From Nostoc favosum CHAB5714 (GTDB taxonomy: Bacteria; Cyanobacteriota; Cyanobacteriia; Cyanobacteriales; Nostocaceae), in the NCBI RefSeq assembly GCF_020829495.1, contig NZ_JAIVFQ010000004.1, positions 151,822 through 214,307 of the forward strand: a stretch of DNA of 62,486 nucleotides. Reading direction: 5' to 3'. Position numbers and translations under genes: made by a program. The stretch's first letter is position 1; each line of letters starts with the position of its first letter. The notes beneath the pieces are model-generated. The model saw only the letters and a list, made by a program, of their open reading frames with translations. It had not been told where the DNA came from and made no database searches. Of the stretch, positions 25,977-34,066 are shown piece by piece.

Positions 25977-26038
25977 ACGAATTACGTTAGCGTAGCGTTA
26001 GCGAGTATTCGAGCGTCATTACGAATTACGAATTAGTA
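25977..26038. repeat. ATTACGA heptamers and GCGTTAGCG repeat before the methyltransferase gene
   Basis: ATTACGA-type heptamers bracket a GTTAGCGTAGCGTTAGCGAG stretch in the 93-bp gap between dndE and the methyltransferase gene. The repeat is a recent-looking addition to the operon. Confidence 0.7.
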
Positions 26039-26040
26039 TC

Positions 26041-27498
26041 ATGCCTGAAGTTCTAGAAATCGAGCGTCATAGAGCTGCGATCGCTCGCACTGATTTATCT
26101 CGCCCTGTGCGATTGGCAATAGAATGGGCAATCCTAACTCAAGACACCACTTTTTTTGATTACGGTTGCGGTTACGGTGGTGATGTGCAGCGAGTAAAAA
26201 ACTTAGGCTACACCAGTGCAGGTTGGGACCCTTACTACCATCCTGATGTACCACGCACCCCCGCCGATGTGGTCAATTTGGGTTACGTTCTCAACGTTAT
26301 TGAAGACTCAGAAGAACGCCGTCAAAGCCTGATCCAAGCCTGGAAACTCACAGAGAAAGTTTTAATTGTCGCGGCTCAAATACTGATTAACGCTGCCAGC
26401 AAAACCCAACTTGCTTACAATGATGGCATTGTGACGCGCCGCAATACTTTTCAGAAATATTACGAACAACAAGAACTCAAAACTTATATTGAGGAAGTCC
26501 TAAATGTAGATGCAGTACCGATCGCACTAGGCGTGTACTTTGTTTTTCGAGATGAAGCTGAAAAAGAAACTTACAAAGCTATCCGCTTCTTTTCCACCAC
26601 TTCTACACCGCGAGTCCGCATCCCCATTAAGCGGTTTGAAGACTATCAAGAACAGCTACAACCATTAATGTCTTTTTTTACCAGGCGCGGTAGACTACCT
26701 GTTAAAGGCGAATTGGAAAATGAACAAGAATTACTCAGCGAATTTGGTAACTTTCGCCGTGCCTTTGGTGTAGTTTTGCAAGCTACTGATGAGGCTGAAT
26801 GGGATGCGATCGCTTACCGTCGTTCTCTGGATATCCAAGTTTATCTCGCCCTCACCCACTTTGATCAACGCCCTGCATGGCAAAAGCTAGCGCCAGAAAT
26901 GCGTCACGATATCAAAGCCTTTTTTAGTAGCTATGAGGAAGCTTGTCAAGTAGCCGACCAAAAGCTTTTCAGCTTAGGTAAACCTGGGGTGATTCAAACT
27001 GCGTGCGAAAAAAGCAAAATTGGTAAACACACGCGCGGTGCGCTTTACGTCCATGTTTCCGCACTAGCAGCACTTGACCCCGTACTACGAATTTGTGAAG
27101 GTTGCGCTAGCCGTACCATTGGGCGTATCGATGAAGCCACGTTGATCAAATATCACACTGATAAGCCGCAAATATCCTATCTGTCTTACCCGGAATTCGA
27201 CACTGATCCCCACCCGGCGTTAAAAGCCAGCATAGGTATTGATTTAAAAACCCTAGTCGTCACTCACCGAGACTATGCAACTAGGGAAAACCCGCCAATT
27301 TTGCACCGCAAGGAAACATTTGTTACCAACAACTACCCTCGTTACGAAGAATTTGCTAAACTCACCCAACAAGAACAGGAATTAGGGCTGCTTAACCAAA
27401 AAAGCGACATTGGTACGCGTGAAGGTTGGGAAAAATGCCTTTCTGCACACAGAGTAGAAATCAGGGGGCATCAGGTTTATCCAATTCAAGAAAGTTAA
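26041..27498 (+). CDS. DNA phosphorothioation-associated putative methyltransferase
   Basis: A 485-residue protein. The SAM-binding motif FFDYGCGYGGDVQRV (38-52) and GWDPYY (61-66, acidic end of strand 2) start a class I methyltransferase domain; VVNLGYVLNVIED follows. The remainder (about 200-485) is family-specific, with KIGKHTRGALYVHVSAL and LSYPEFDTDPHPALKASI. It fits TIGR04096, proteins linked to dnd operons. The substrate is unknown; DNA or a Dnd protein is possible. It is the last gene of the rightward Dnd run. Confidence 0.85.
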   Translation: MPEVLEIERHRAAIARTDLSRPVRLAIEWAILTQDTTFFDYGCGYGGDVQRVKNLGYTSAGWDPYYHPDVPRTPADVVNLGYVLNVIEDSEERRQSLIQAWKLTEKVLIVAAQILINAASKTQLAYNDGIVTRRNTFQKYYEQQELKTYIEEVLNVDAVPIALGVYFVFRDEAEKETYKAIRFFSTTSTPRVRIPIKRFEDYQEQLQPLMSFFTRRGRLPVKGELENEQELLSEFGNFRRAFGVVLQATDEAEWDAIAYRRSLDIQVYLALTHFDQRPAWQKLAPEMRHDIKAFFSSYEEACQVADQKLFSLGKPGVIQTACEKSKIGKHTRGALYVHVSALAALDPVLRICEGCASRTIGRIDEATLIKYHTDKPQISYLSYPEFDTDPHPALKASIGIDLKTLVVTHRDYATRENPPILHRKETFVTNNYPRYEEFAKLTQQEQELGLLNQKSDIGTREGWEKCLSAHRVEIRGHQVYPIQES

Positions 27499-27744
27499 TA
27501 AAACGCTGACACTATAAGGTTATCCTGAATTTGTATTTAACCCAAGTAAATCTTGGTAGTTTGTCATGTTTGCAGGAAATTACACAGCAGCTATGGCAAG
27601 TTTCAATCCCTGATCGGCATTAATAGGGAACTGCTGCCGCTCCGATAATTCAAACCTTTATAGGTACTAGTTAGATGATATACTTTCGCGTTTCCTCGTT
27701 GTATTTTATTGATATTTCCTCAAAAGAGGCAAAAAGTTGAAACT

Positions 27745-29037
27745 ATGAGGAAAATTAAATCGCTGCTGGGAGTTTTCGGTAGTCGCAAGATTGCGGCTTT
27801 ATTATTTTTAGGCTTTTCATCAGGTTTACCGTTATTTTTAATTGGTAGTACCTTAAAGGCTTGGATGACGGAAGAGAAGGTAGATTTAGCCGCTATTGGT
27901 TGGTTTAGCCTCGCCAGTTTGCCTTATTCCTTGAAGTTTCTGTGGTCGCCGTTGGTGGACAGGTTCACTTTGCCAGTTTTGGGACGACGACGGGGTTGGT
28001 TAATTTTGACGCAGATTGCTTTGATCATAGCGATCGCAGTCATGGCTTTCCAACAACCCAAACAAGCATTACAACTACTAGCAATCAATGCCATAGTCAT
28101 TGCTTTTATCAGTGCAACTCAAGATATTGCCGTTGATGCCTACCGTACCGACGTTCTAGAAAAACTAGAAATGGGCGCTGGTGCAGCAGTTTTTATCTTA
28201 GGTTATCGAATTGCCCTGTTAGTCGCAGGTGCTTTAGCCTTGATACTTGCTGACAAACTGCCTTGGTCATCGGTTTACTTGTTTATGGCAGGGACGATGG
28301 TAATTGGTATTCTTGCCACCTTGTTCGCACCAGAACCCAAAGAAATTAGCCCTCCAAGTTCTCTAGCTGATGCTGTAATCTTGCCCTTTCGGGAATTTTT
28401 TCAGCGTCAAGGGATTATCAAAGCTATTCTAATGCTTGCATTCATTACCCTATATAAGCTAGGTGATGCTTTGTTGAGCAATATGACCACGCCTTTTTTG
28501 CTGCAAACGGGTTTTACCAAAACCGATATTGGGGCAATTCAAGTAGGGATGGGGTTAATTGCTACGATTGTCGGCGCTTTAGCAGGTGGTTCAATTTTGA
28601 GTGCTATTGGCATCAATCGATCACTTTGGGTTTTTGGTATTCTACAAGCAGTAAGTAATTTAGCTTACTTTTTTTTAGCATACATCGGTCAAAACTACCA
28701 AGCTATGGTACTTGCCATCAACGTAGAACAATTTTGTGGTGGATTGGGGACAGCAGCCTTTGTTGCCTTTTTGATGAGTCTTTGTAACCAGCGGTTTTCC
28801 GCAACCCAATATGCTTTGTTATCCAGCTTGATGGCTGTCAGCCGCGATATTCTGGCGGCCCCTGGAGGCGCGATCGCACAAAACACGGGTTGGCCTATAT
28901 TTTTCTTAATTACCATCGCAGCCGCTGTACCAGGACTACTCCTATTACCAGTATTTGCCCCCTGGAACCCTCAGCCAGTGGCAGTATCTAGACCAGGACT
29001 TGAGGACGAAGAAGAGGATATATGGGGAATCAAGTAG
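27745..29037 (+). CDS. AmpG-like MFS transporter
   Basis: A 430-residue protein with about twelve membrane helices. The ATG at 27745 (MRKIKSLLGVFGSRK) is chosen over an upstream TTG. FSSGLPLFLIGSTLKAWM, SLKFLWSPLVDR and TQDIAVDAYRTDVL are typical of the AmpG muropeptide permease family, which moves anhydromuropeptides from periplasm to cytoplasm in cell-wall recycling. Substrate in cyanobacteria is not established. Its 3' end overlaps the next gene by 16 bp, so they are probably co-expressed. Confidence 0.85.
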   Translation: MRKIKSLLGVFGSRKIAALLFLGFSSGLPLFLIGSTLKAWMTEEKVDLAAIGWFSLASLPYSLKFLWSPLVDRFTLPVLGRRRGWLILTQIALIIAIAVMAFQQPKQALQLLAINAIVIAFISATQDIAVDAYRTDVLEKLEMGAGAAVFILGYRIALLVAGALALILADKLPWSSVYLFMAGTMVIGILATLFAPEPKEISPPSSLADAVILPFREFFQRQGIIKAILMLAFITLYKLGDALLSNMTTPFLLQTGFTKTDIGAIQVGMGLIATIVGALAGGSILSAIGINRSLWVFGILQAVSNLAYFFLAYIGQNYQAMVLAINVEQFCGGLGTAAFVAFLMSLCNQRFSATQYALLSSLMAVSRDILAAPGGAIAQNTGWPIFFLITIAAAVPGLLLLPVFAPWNPQPVAVSRPGLEDEEEDIWGIK

Positions 29038-29429
29038 TTATTGCTGTCGGCACATTCATCCTCTTACTCACTGGTTTATTACTTGGGTATGTTCTCTCGC
29101 AGTTAGTTCTGGGATTTCTACCATTTAACCTCCTAACTTTTTTCGGAACACTCAGCCTAATTTTAATTTTTGGTACACTTTATTACGTTTTATTTTGGCA
29201 GTTGCGGAGAGATCAGTCCCGGCCATCAACTATAAATGAAGGGATACCAAACCAGGTAGACGATGGTGTATCTGATAGCTATCTCAAAAACAGGCTAATC
29301 GCTAAATTATCCGGTGACACTGCCGCTGCCGAACGGTTAATTGAACAAGCAAAAGAGACTTATCCTGGGATGCCGGAGAATTGGTATTGTGAGAGAGTCC
29401 TTGATGACTTAGAGCGCGATCGCCAATAG
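29022..29429 (+). CDS. Conserved hypothetical membrane protein, two TM helices
   Basis: A 135-residue protein overlapping the transporter gene by 16 bp. Two helices (about 5-30, VVIAVGTFILLLTGLLLGYVL, and 36-62) are followed by a basic stretch and a soluble C-terminal region (KLSGDTAAAERLIEQAKETYPGMPENWYCERVLDDL), which resembles a short helical repeat found at the end of several cyanobacterial membrane proteins. Function unknown; overlap suggests coupling with the AmpG-like transporter. Confidence 0.7.
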   Translation: MGNQVVIAVGTFILLLTGLLLGYVLSQLVLGFLPFNLLTFFGTLSLILIFGTLYYVLFWQLRRDQSRPSTINEGIPNQVDDGVSDSYLKNRLIAKLSGDTAAAERLIEQAKETYPGMPENWYCERVLDDLERDRQ

Positions 29430-29611
29430 TGCGGAAGCAGGGAGTAGGGAGTGGGGGAGATGAGGGAGCAGGGGGAGCAGGAGAAGAATAACAATGCCCC
29501 ATTCCCCATTCCCCATTTCCATGCACAGAAAATTGCTAAAATAAATCAAGAATACTTCACAAATCTTCAGCTAGGTTCTCATAAAAGTTCCTAGCTTCTT
29601 GCAATTAAAAT

Positions 29612-29800
29612 ATGGCTATTTTTCGTCAATACATCGCCCCACTGCTTGCAGTATTAGTATTTTTCTTTGCCCTAGTGGCAGTCAGCGCCCGGATCTTTTT
29701 ACCCTCCGATATGGCAGCACCCGCACCAGTTGAAGAGGTGGGGGTAAGTTATCAACCTACTCCAAGTAATTTACCACCAGCAGCACATAACGAAAGCTAG
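29612..29800 (+). CDS. Small single-TM protein, hypothetical
   Basis: A 62-residue protein starting MAIFRQYIAPLLAVLVFFFA: one membrane helix near the N-terminus and then a proline-rich tail (AAPAPVEEVGVSYQPTPSNLPPA). It has the look of small cyanobacterial thylakoid or inner-membrane subunits, but I cannot link it to a known photosystem component. It is followed after 22 bp by the GNAT gene. Confidence 0.6.
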   Translation: MAIFRQYIAPLLAVLVFFFALVAVSARIFLPSDMAAPAPVEEVGVSYQPTPSNLPPAAHNES

Positions 29801-29822
29801 CTAAGTCAATAAACGTATTTAA

Positions 29823-30392
29823 GTGTCTGAGCAACTACTACCTGGATATATTATTCGCCGTGGCTCTACTTTGGAGCGATCGCTACTGCTTAAATTCATG
29901 CAGCGAACTTACCAGGATCTCTTTCCCAATGAGGATTTTTCCCACTTAGAGCAAACAGTTAAGCAATACTTTTCTAGCGATACGCCCTTATGGTGGGTAG
30001 AAGAGGAGGGCGAGCAGGGAGCTCTTAGCTGGGAGCAGGGGGAGATGAGGGAGACAAGAAGAATAAGCAATGCCCCATGCCCCATTCCCAATGCCCCATT
30101 CCCAATGCCCAATTCCCCCATCGCCTGTCTCTGGGTGGGCAATGCCATAGATCAAGTGCAGGGAAACCGTCATGCTCACATTTTTATTCTCTACGTTGTA
30201 CCAGAACATCGGCGACAGGGTATTGGTAGAGCCTTGATGCGATATGTGGAAAATTGGGCTATTCAAAGAGGCGATCGCCAGATTGGATTGCAAGTTTTTC
30301 AATCCAACAAACCTGCATTAAATCTTTACAATCAGTTAGGTTATCAAACCCAATCCCTGTGGATGGTAAAATTCCTGAGTGCAGAAAAATAA
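29823..30392 (+). CDS. GNAT family N-acetyltransferase with an STRR-derived internal insertion
   Basis: A 189-residue protein from a GTG. The C-terminal half has the GNAT acetyl-CoA site VVPEHRRQGIGRALM (about 125-140) and LQVFQSNKPALNLYNQLGYQ. Between the start domain (to about residue 60, TPLWWVEEEG) and SPIACLWVGNA (from about 100) about 39 residues are encoded by spacer-type repeats (GGAGCAGGGGGAGATGAGGG; CCCCATTCCCAATG). The insertion keeps frame. Whether the enzyme still works is unknown; the loop position, before the core strands, makes that plausible. The substrate is unknown. Confidence 0.85.
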   Translation: MSEQLLPGYIIRRGSTLERSLLLKFMQRTYQDLFPNEDFSHLEQTVKQYFSSDTPLWWVEEEGEQGALSWEQGEMRETRRISNAPCPIPNAPFPMPNSPIACLWVGNAIDQVQGNRHAHIFILYVVPEHRRQGIGRALMRYVENWAIQRGDRQIGLQVFQSNKPALNLYNQLGYQTQSLWMVKFLSAEK

Positions 30393-30534
30393 ATTATAGG
30401 ATAGCAGTAACATACTTAAGCGTCTGAGTTATGGCGTTTCTCGTTTGGATAAAACTCAACGAGGAGAAAGGAAAGTGTATAATTACGCAACTCATACTTA
30501 TAAAGCTTTAACTTATTGACGCGGGGGATTATGT

Positions 30535-30559
30535 GTTAATCCCGAAAAGGGATTGAAAT
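30535..30559 (+). promoter_or_regulatory. Hairpin resembling half of a cyanobacterial CRISPR repeat, before HEAT gene
   Basis: ATCCC-GAAAA-GGGAT followed by TGAAAT recalls the end of cyanobacterial CRISPR repeats (AATCCC...GGGATTGAAAC). It is single, with no array or spacers. It lies just upstream of the HEAT-repeat gene start and more probably is a leader hairpin. Confidence 0.3.
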
Positions 30560-30565
30560 GAAATT

Positions 30566-31324
30566 ATGTATGACGAAGACGATCTCAGCCTACTCGATAT
30601 TGAGGAGGAGCTAGAAAGCCCCCTAGATAAAATAGAGCCGCTAACTGACGAATCAGTTGTGGCAAAGCCTGATCCAGAAGTGATGCTAGCCCTGCTGGAT
30701 AATCCCCAGCCCCAACAAAGAATGTTAGCAGCGCGTGCTTTTTGTGATATAGAAGATGTGCGTGCTACCCCTCATCTGATTCGCCTGTTAAGTGATACCT
30801 GTCCCTTAGTGCGGGTGAGTGCAGCTTATGGCATCGGACGCAATCCTAGTTCAGAGGCAGTGAGTCCGTTAATTGCTCAACTAAACAGTGATTGGAATGG
30901 CTATGTGCGTAAAGGTGTTGTTTGGGCTTTAGGAAACTGTCGCGATCGCCGTTGTTTACCGCCCCTAGCAGATGCCCTCAGAACTGACATTTCCGCAGTA
31001 CGTTTGTGGGCTGCTAGCGCCTTAGCACAGATGGCAGAAGTGGGTTATGAAGCAGTTATAGGGGCAATACCACCATTAATTGAAGCCTTAGTCAAAGATC
31101 CCGTGGCAGCAGTGCGGAGTAACAGTGCTTGGGCAATTGGTCAACTGTGCCGTGAGATGCCTTCTAATGTAGTTTATGCCACAGCGATCGACGCTTTAAT
31201 TCAAGCCTTTGCCGAAGACCAAGATTTAGGAGTCCGGGCAGACGCCAAAGCCTCATTGTTAGGAGTCGGTGATCCCCGTGGTTTACAGTTGATTGAAACC
31301 TTAGAACAAGAAGGGTGGTTTTGA
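30566..31324 (+). CDS. HEAT-repeat protein (PBS-lyase-like HEAT repeats)
   Basis: A 252-residue protein. After an acidic N-terminus (MYDEDDLSLLDIEEELES) there are about five helical HEAT units, with PVRVSAAYGIG-, YVRKGVVWALG-, AVRLWAASALAQ- and AVRSNSAWAIGQ-type cores. Such proteins resemble the CpcE/CpcF bilin-lyase fold, but here no catalytic role is indicated; a scaffold or assembly role is plausible. No phycobilisome gene is adjacent. Confidence 0.85.
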   Translation: MYDEDDLSLLDIEEELESPLDKIEPLTDESVVAKPDPEVMLALLDNPQPQQRMLAARAFCDIEDVRATPHLIRLLSDTCPLVRVSAAYGIGRNPSSEAVSPLIAQLNSDWNGYVRKGVVWALGNCRDRRCLPPLADALRTDISAVRLWAASALAQMAEVGYEAVIGAIPPLIEALVKDPVAAVRSNSAWAIGQLCREMPSNVVYATAIDALIQAFAEDQDLGVRADAKASLLGVGDPRGLQLIETLEQEGWF

Positions 31325-31395
31325 TTTATTTGGGCATTGGAAAGAGGCAGAAAAGCAGGGAGCAGCGAGCAGAGGGGAAGAGCTAATTTTTTATT

Positions 31396-31470
31396 CTCCC
31401 CCTGCTCCCCCTGCTCCCCCTGCTCCCCCTGCTCCCCCTGCTCCCCCTGCTCCCCCTGCTTCCCCTACTC
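31396..31470. repeat. Nonamer tandem repeat (CTCCCCCTG, about 8 copies)
   Basis: Tandem CTCCCCCTG units stand in the spacer between the HEAT-repeat gene and the convergent cupin gene. Shorter relatives occur at 29450-29480 and 44940-45000. Confidence 0.9.
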
Positions 31471-31491
31471 CCTCATCCCCCGCCCTAGCCC

Positions 31492-31899
31492 TTACAGAGT
31501 ATCAGCTACAGGTTTGACCAAATTTAAATCATAGGGGCGTTCCGTATCATCTTCGCCCAAATATTCACCATTTTGAATTTCCAGAATAACTAGCGGAATC
31601 TGTCCAGGGTTTTCTACCTTATGTAGGGTTGCTGCGGGGACATAAGTTGATTCGTTTCGATTCAGTAATATTTCTTTTTCTCCACAAGTTACCTTCGCTA
31701 CACCGGAGACTACAACCCAATGTTCATTGCGATGATAATGGATTTGTGGTTTAATTCCGTGCCTGGGCTTAATTTCAAGACGACTAATTCTATAGGTTTC
31801 TCCCTCCTCGATCACCTCTACTTCACCCCAGTATCGTGTACCTGAATGTGGAGACAATTGGTTGATATTTGACTGAGTATTATTTTCATTGGGAGTCAT
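31492..31899 (-). CDS. Cupin protein, mannose-6-phosphate isomerase type II C-terminal domain-like
   Basis: A 135-residue single-domain cupin. [29 protein letters not shown] gives metal-binding histidines and glutamate (motif 1) and [38 protein letters not shown] gives motif 2. This is the C-terminal domain of bifunctional mannose-1-phosphate guanylyltransferase/mannose-6-phosphate isomerase, here as a free protein. Isomerase activity (mannose-6-P to fructose-6-P) is possible. Confidence 0.85.
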   Translation of the reverse strand: MTPNENNTQSNINQLSPHSGTRYWGEVEVIEEGETYRISRLEIKPRHGIKPQIHYHRNEHWVVVSGVAKVTCGEKEILLNRNESTYVPAATLHKVENPGQIPLVILEIQNGEYLGEDDTERPYDLNLVKPVADTL

Positions 31900-31935
31900 A
31901 ATTAATTTCTCAACCAGTTAAGTAATTTACCGTTA

Positions 31936-32142
31936 ATGAAAAACAAAGCATTAAATTTGAGGATATCTGAGCGTAGATTAAACAAACTACGCTTATACTC
32001 GGCTCAAAACGATAAAACCATGACTCATGTAATTGAAGATTTTATAGATTCGCTGGAAGTTAAAAATGGCGATTCCGACCCTCGAAGACTCGCTAACGCT
32101 TCGCTATCCTCGACCCCACGAAGAGTCAAACCTACGGTTTGA
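31936..32142 (+). CDS. Small RHH-like protein, possible orphan antitoxin, 3' end in dispersed repeat
   Basis: A 68-residue frame. The first 45 residues (LNLRISERRLNKLRLYSAQ, KTMTHVIEDFIDSL) look like a ribbon-helix-helix DNA-binding domain. The last part (DPRRLANASLSSTPRRVKP) is read from a dispersed repeat (CGCTAACGCTTCGCTA). No toxin follows; the next 200 bases hold no recognisable gene. Divergent from the cupin gene. It may be a decayed toxin-antitoxin locus. Confidence 0.45.
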   Translation: MKNKALNLRISERRLNKLRLYSAQNDKTMTHVIEDFIDSLEVKNGDSDPRRLANASLSSTPRRVKPTV

Positions 32143-32354
32143 TTTGGTTAGGGGTCAACTCGTCACCGCCCAAAAATTCATCTCATCGCCTACCTTCGGC
32201 AACGGCGAGAGGCTTCTTTTTGCTGAAGCTAAACGGGATAAACCTGGATAGGGAGATGCGGCCACAACATTTCTATTGATGACAACTGCTCTAACTTTAC
32301 TCCAGGCAACAGATCCTATCCGTGAATTTTTAAATGTTTGAATGCGTGAATTGC

Positions 32355-33698
32355 TTAACCCCCCGTATACTGAATCCGATAAATCCGATTATTGGCTTCT
32401 TCTGTTAGTAATAGACTGCCATCTGGTAACACGAGTAAAGCTACAGGTCTTCCCCAAGTGGTTGGTACAGAAGGATTTAGCAAAAATCCTGTGAGAAAGT
32501 CTTCGTAATAGCCAAGCGATCGCCCTTTAGCATCGAAGGGAACAAACACAATTTTATAACCAGTACCGCGATCGCGGTTCCAAGAACCACGAAAAGCAGC
32601 AAAAGCACCATTCCGGTATTTTTTTGGAAACCTTTTACCATCATAAAATTGCAAACCCAATGCTGCTGAGTGCGCCTGGAACAGCACATCTGGCGTTTGG
32701 GTACGGGCTGCTAAGTCGGGGCGTTTACTTTTGTCATCCGTCTTTTGGCGCGGATCGAGGTTGTTTGGTGTCAGATAAGCATAAGGCCAGCCGTAAAATG
32801 CTCCCTGTTTAACGCGTGTCAGATAATCTGGAACCAACTCATCACCGATTCCATCGCGTTCGTTGACAGTGGCGTAAAGTTCCCTAGTTACAGGATGGAA
32901 GTCTAAACCAACAGGATTACGCAAGCCGGAAGCAAAAGTTTGCTGCTGGGAACCATCCAAATTCATCACTTGTACTGAAGCCCGTGGTAGAGGTTCTTCA
33001 TCGACATTGGTTCCTGAACCAACAGAAACATATAATTTATTGCCATCGGGCGAGACAACAACATTGCGTGTCCAATGGTTGTTATAACCTTGAGAAGGCA
33101 AGTCGGCGATCTTTTCTCCCTTGTCTGTAATTTTATTTTGACCTTTCCTATAGGGAAAACGAACCACAGCATCTGTGTTCCCCAGAAAAAAGGAATTACC
33201 TGCAAAAGCCATACCAAAGGGTCTATTAAGTCCGTTGTCCCTACTAGCAAAGGTTTCTCGAACGTCAGCTACGCCGTCACCGTTGCTGTCACGTAACAGA
33301 CGAATGCGGTTTTGCCCGGTTTCAGTCACCAAGACATCACCACTGGGAGTTAAAGCTAGCCAGCGTGGGGCATCTAAACCTTCTGCAAAGACGTTAACTG
33401 TAAAGCCTGGTGGTACGCGCAGCACTGGGTTTTCCGGAATGGGCACAACCTCAGGTCGCTTAGAGGCACTTTGTGTTGCGAAAGGTGCTGGTAAATTCTT
33501 CAGATTGATGCGGATAGGCGTGGGTGAAAGTGCTTCAGTTCGGACAATATTTTTTGGCTGTGTAGGATTCTGTGTCAGTTGAGGAGAAGGTACAGGTGTT
33601 TCTGGTGTGGGATTATCTGAGGAAGCGCGAGTCTGGTTACAGCCTGCTACCAAGGTCAGTAAAAAAACTGGCAGCAACAAACGCGCAGGGACTTTCAT
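32355..33698 (-). CDS. Sorbosone dehydrogenase-like PQQ/beta-propeller lipoprotein
   Basis: A 447-residue protein. A lipoprotein signal peptide (LLLPVFLLTLVAGC, lipobox LVAGC, lipidated Cys at about 20) is followed by a proline-rich linker and a six-bladed propeller domain (LRVPPGFTVNVFAEGLDAPRWL, NGLNRPFGMAF, NNHWTRNVVVSPDG, GLRNPVGLDFHP, GSWNRDRGTGYKI, LLTEEANNRIYRI). It matches soluble glucose/sorbosone dehydrogenases that oxidise sugars with PQQ. Probably anchored on the periplasmic side. Whether this organism makes PQQ cannot be told from here. Confidence 0.87.
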   Translation of the reverse strand: MKVPARLLLPVFLLTLVAGCNQTRASSDNPTPETPVPSPQLTQNPTQPKNIVRTEALSPTPIRINLKNLPAPFATQSASKRPEVVPIPENPVLRVPPGFTVNVFAEGLDAPRWLALTPSGDVLVTETGQNRIRLLRDSNGDGVADVRETFASRDNGLNRPFGMAFAGNSFFLGNTDAVVRFPYRKGQNKITDKGEKIADLPSQGYNNHWTRNVVVSPDGNKLYVSVGSGTNVDEEPLPRASVQVMNLDGSQQQTFASGLRNPVGLDFHPVTRELYATVNERDGIGDELVPDYLTRVKQGAFYGWPYAYLTPNNLDPRQKTDDKSKRPDLAARTQTPDVLFQAHSAALGLQFYDGKRFPKKYRNGAFAAFRGSWNRDRGTGYKIVFVPFDAKGRSLGYYEDFLTGFLLNPSVPTTWGRPVALLVLPDGSLLLTEEANNRIYRIQYTGG

Positions 33699-34066
33699 GA
33701 TGGTAGAGACTATGACACAATTTTCTTAGTTTAGACTTGAGACTTAATAATTGTCGCCAGTCTAAAGTCCGATTTTTCTGAGTTAGTCACCCTATTAAGG
33801 TACTGATACCAATTATGTATAAAGATGCGCCAAATTTAGAAAGGAACGAACCGCAGAGACACAGAGAAGCCAGTGCGCCCTTGCGGTTAAGAGACTTGTT
33901 CGCTCTTAGCGTTCCCGCTCTTTAGCAACTGGCGCGACACAGAGGAGAAAAAGCAAGGTTAAAAAATTCAGCGCAGCTTCATAAAGAAATGGTATGAGTA
34001 CTGAGAAAATAATTTACTCCCCATTCCCCATTCCGCATTCCCAATGCCCAATATTCACACATATAA
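33699..34066. other. Intergenic region with nested dispersed repeats
   Basis: No gene is seen. A GAACCGCAGAGACACAGAG repeat is interrupted by a 69-bp GC-rich block (33867-33935) flanked on both sides by GACACAGAG (33858-33866 and 33936-33944). CCATTCCCCATTCC heptamer-type repeats follow near 34020-34050. Confidence 0.55.

Noticed and set aside
27599..27640. GTTTCAATCCCTGAT...AATAGGGAACTGC, like a CRISPR repeat
   Set aside because: Only one degenerate copy, with no spacer-repeat periodicity and no cas gene in the window.
32066..32251. Frame of 61 codons after the RHH-like protein as its toxin
   Set aside because: No toxin motif; the sequence is mainly dispersed repeat.
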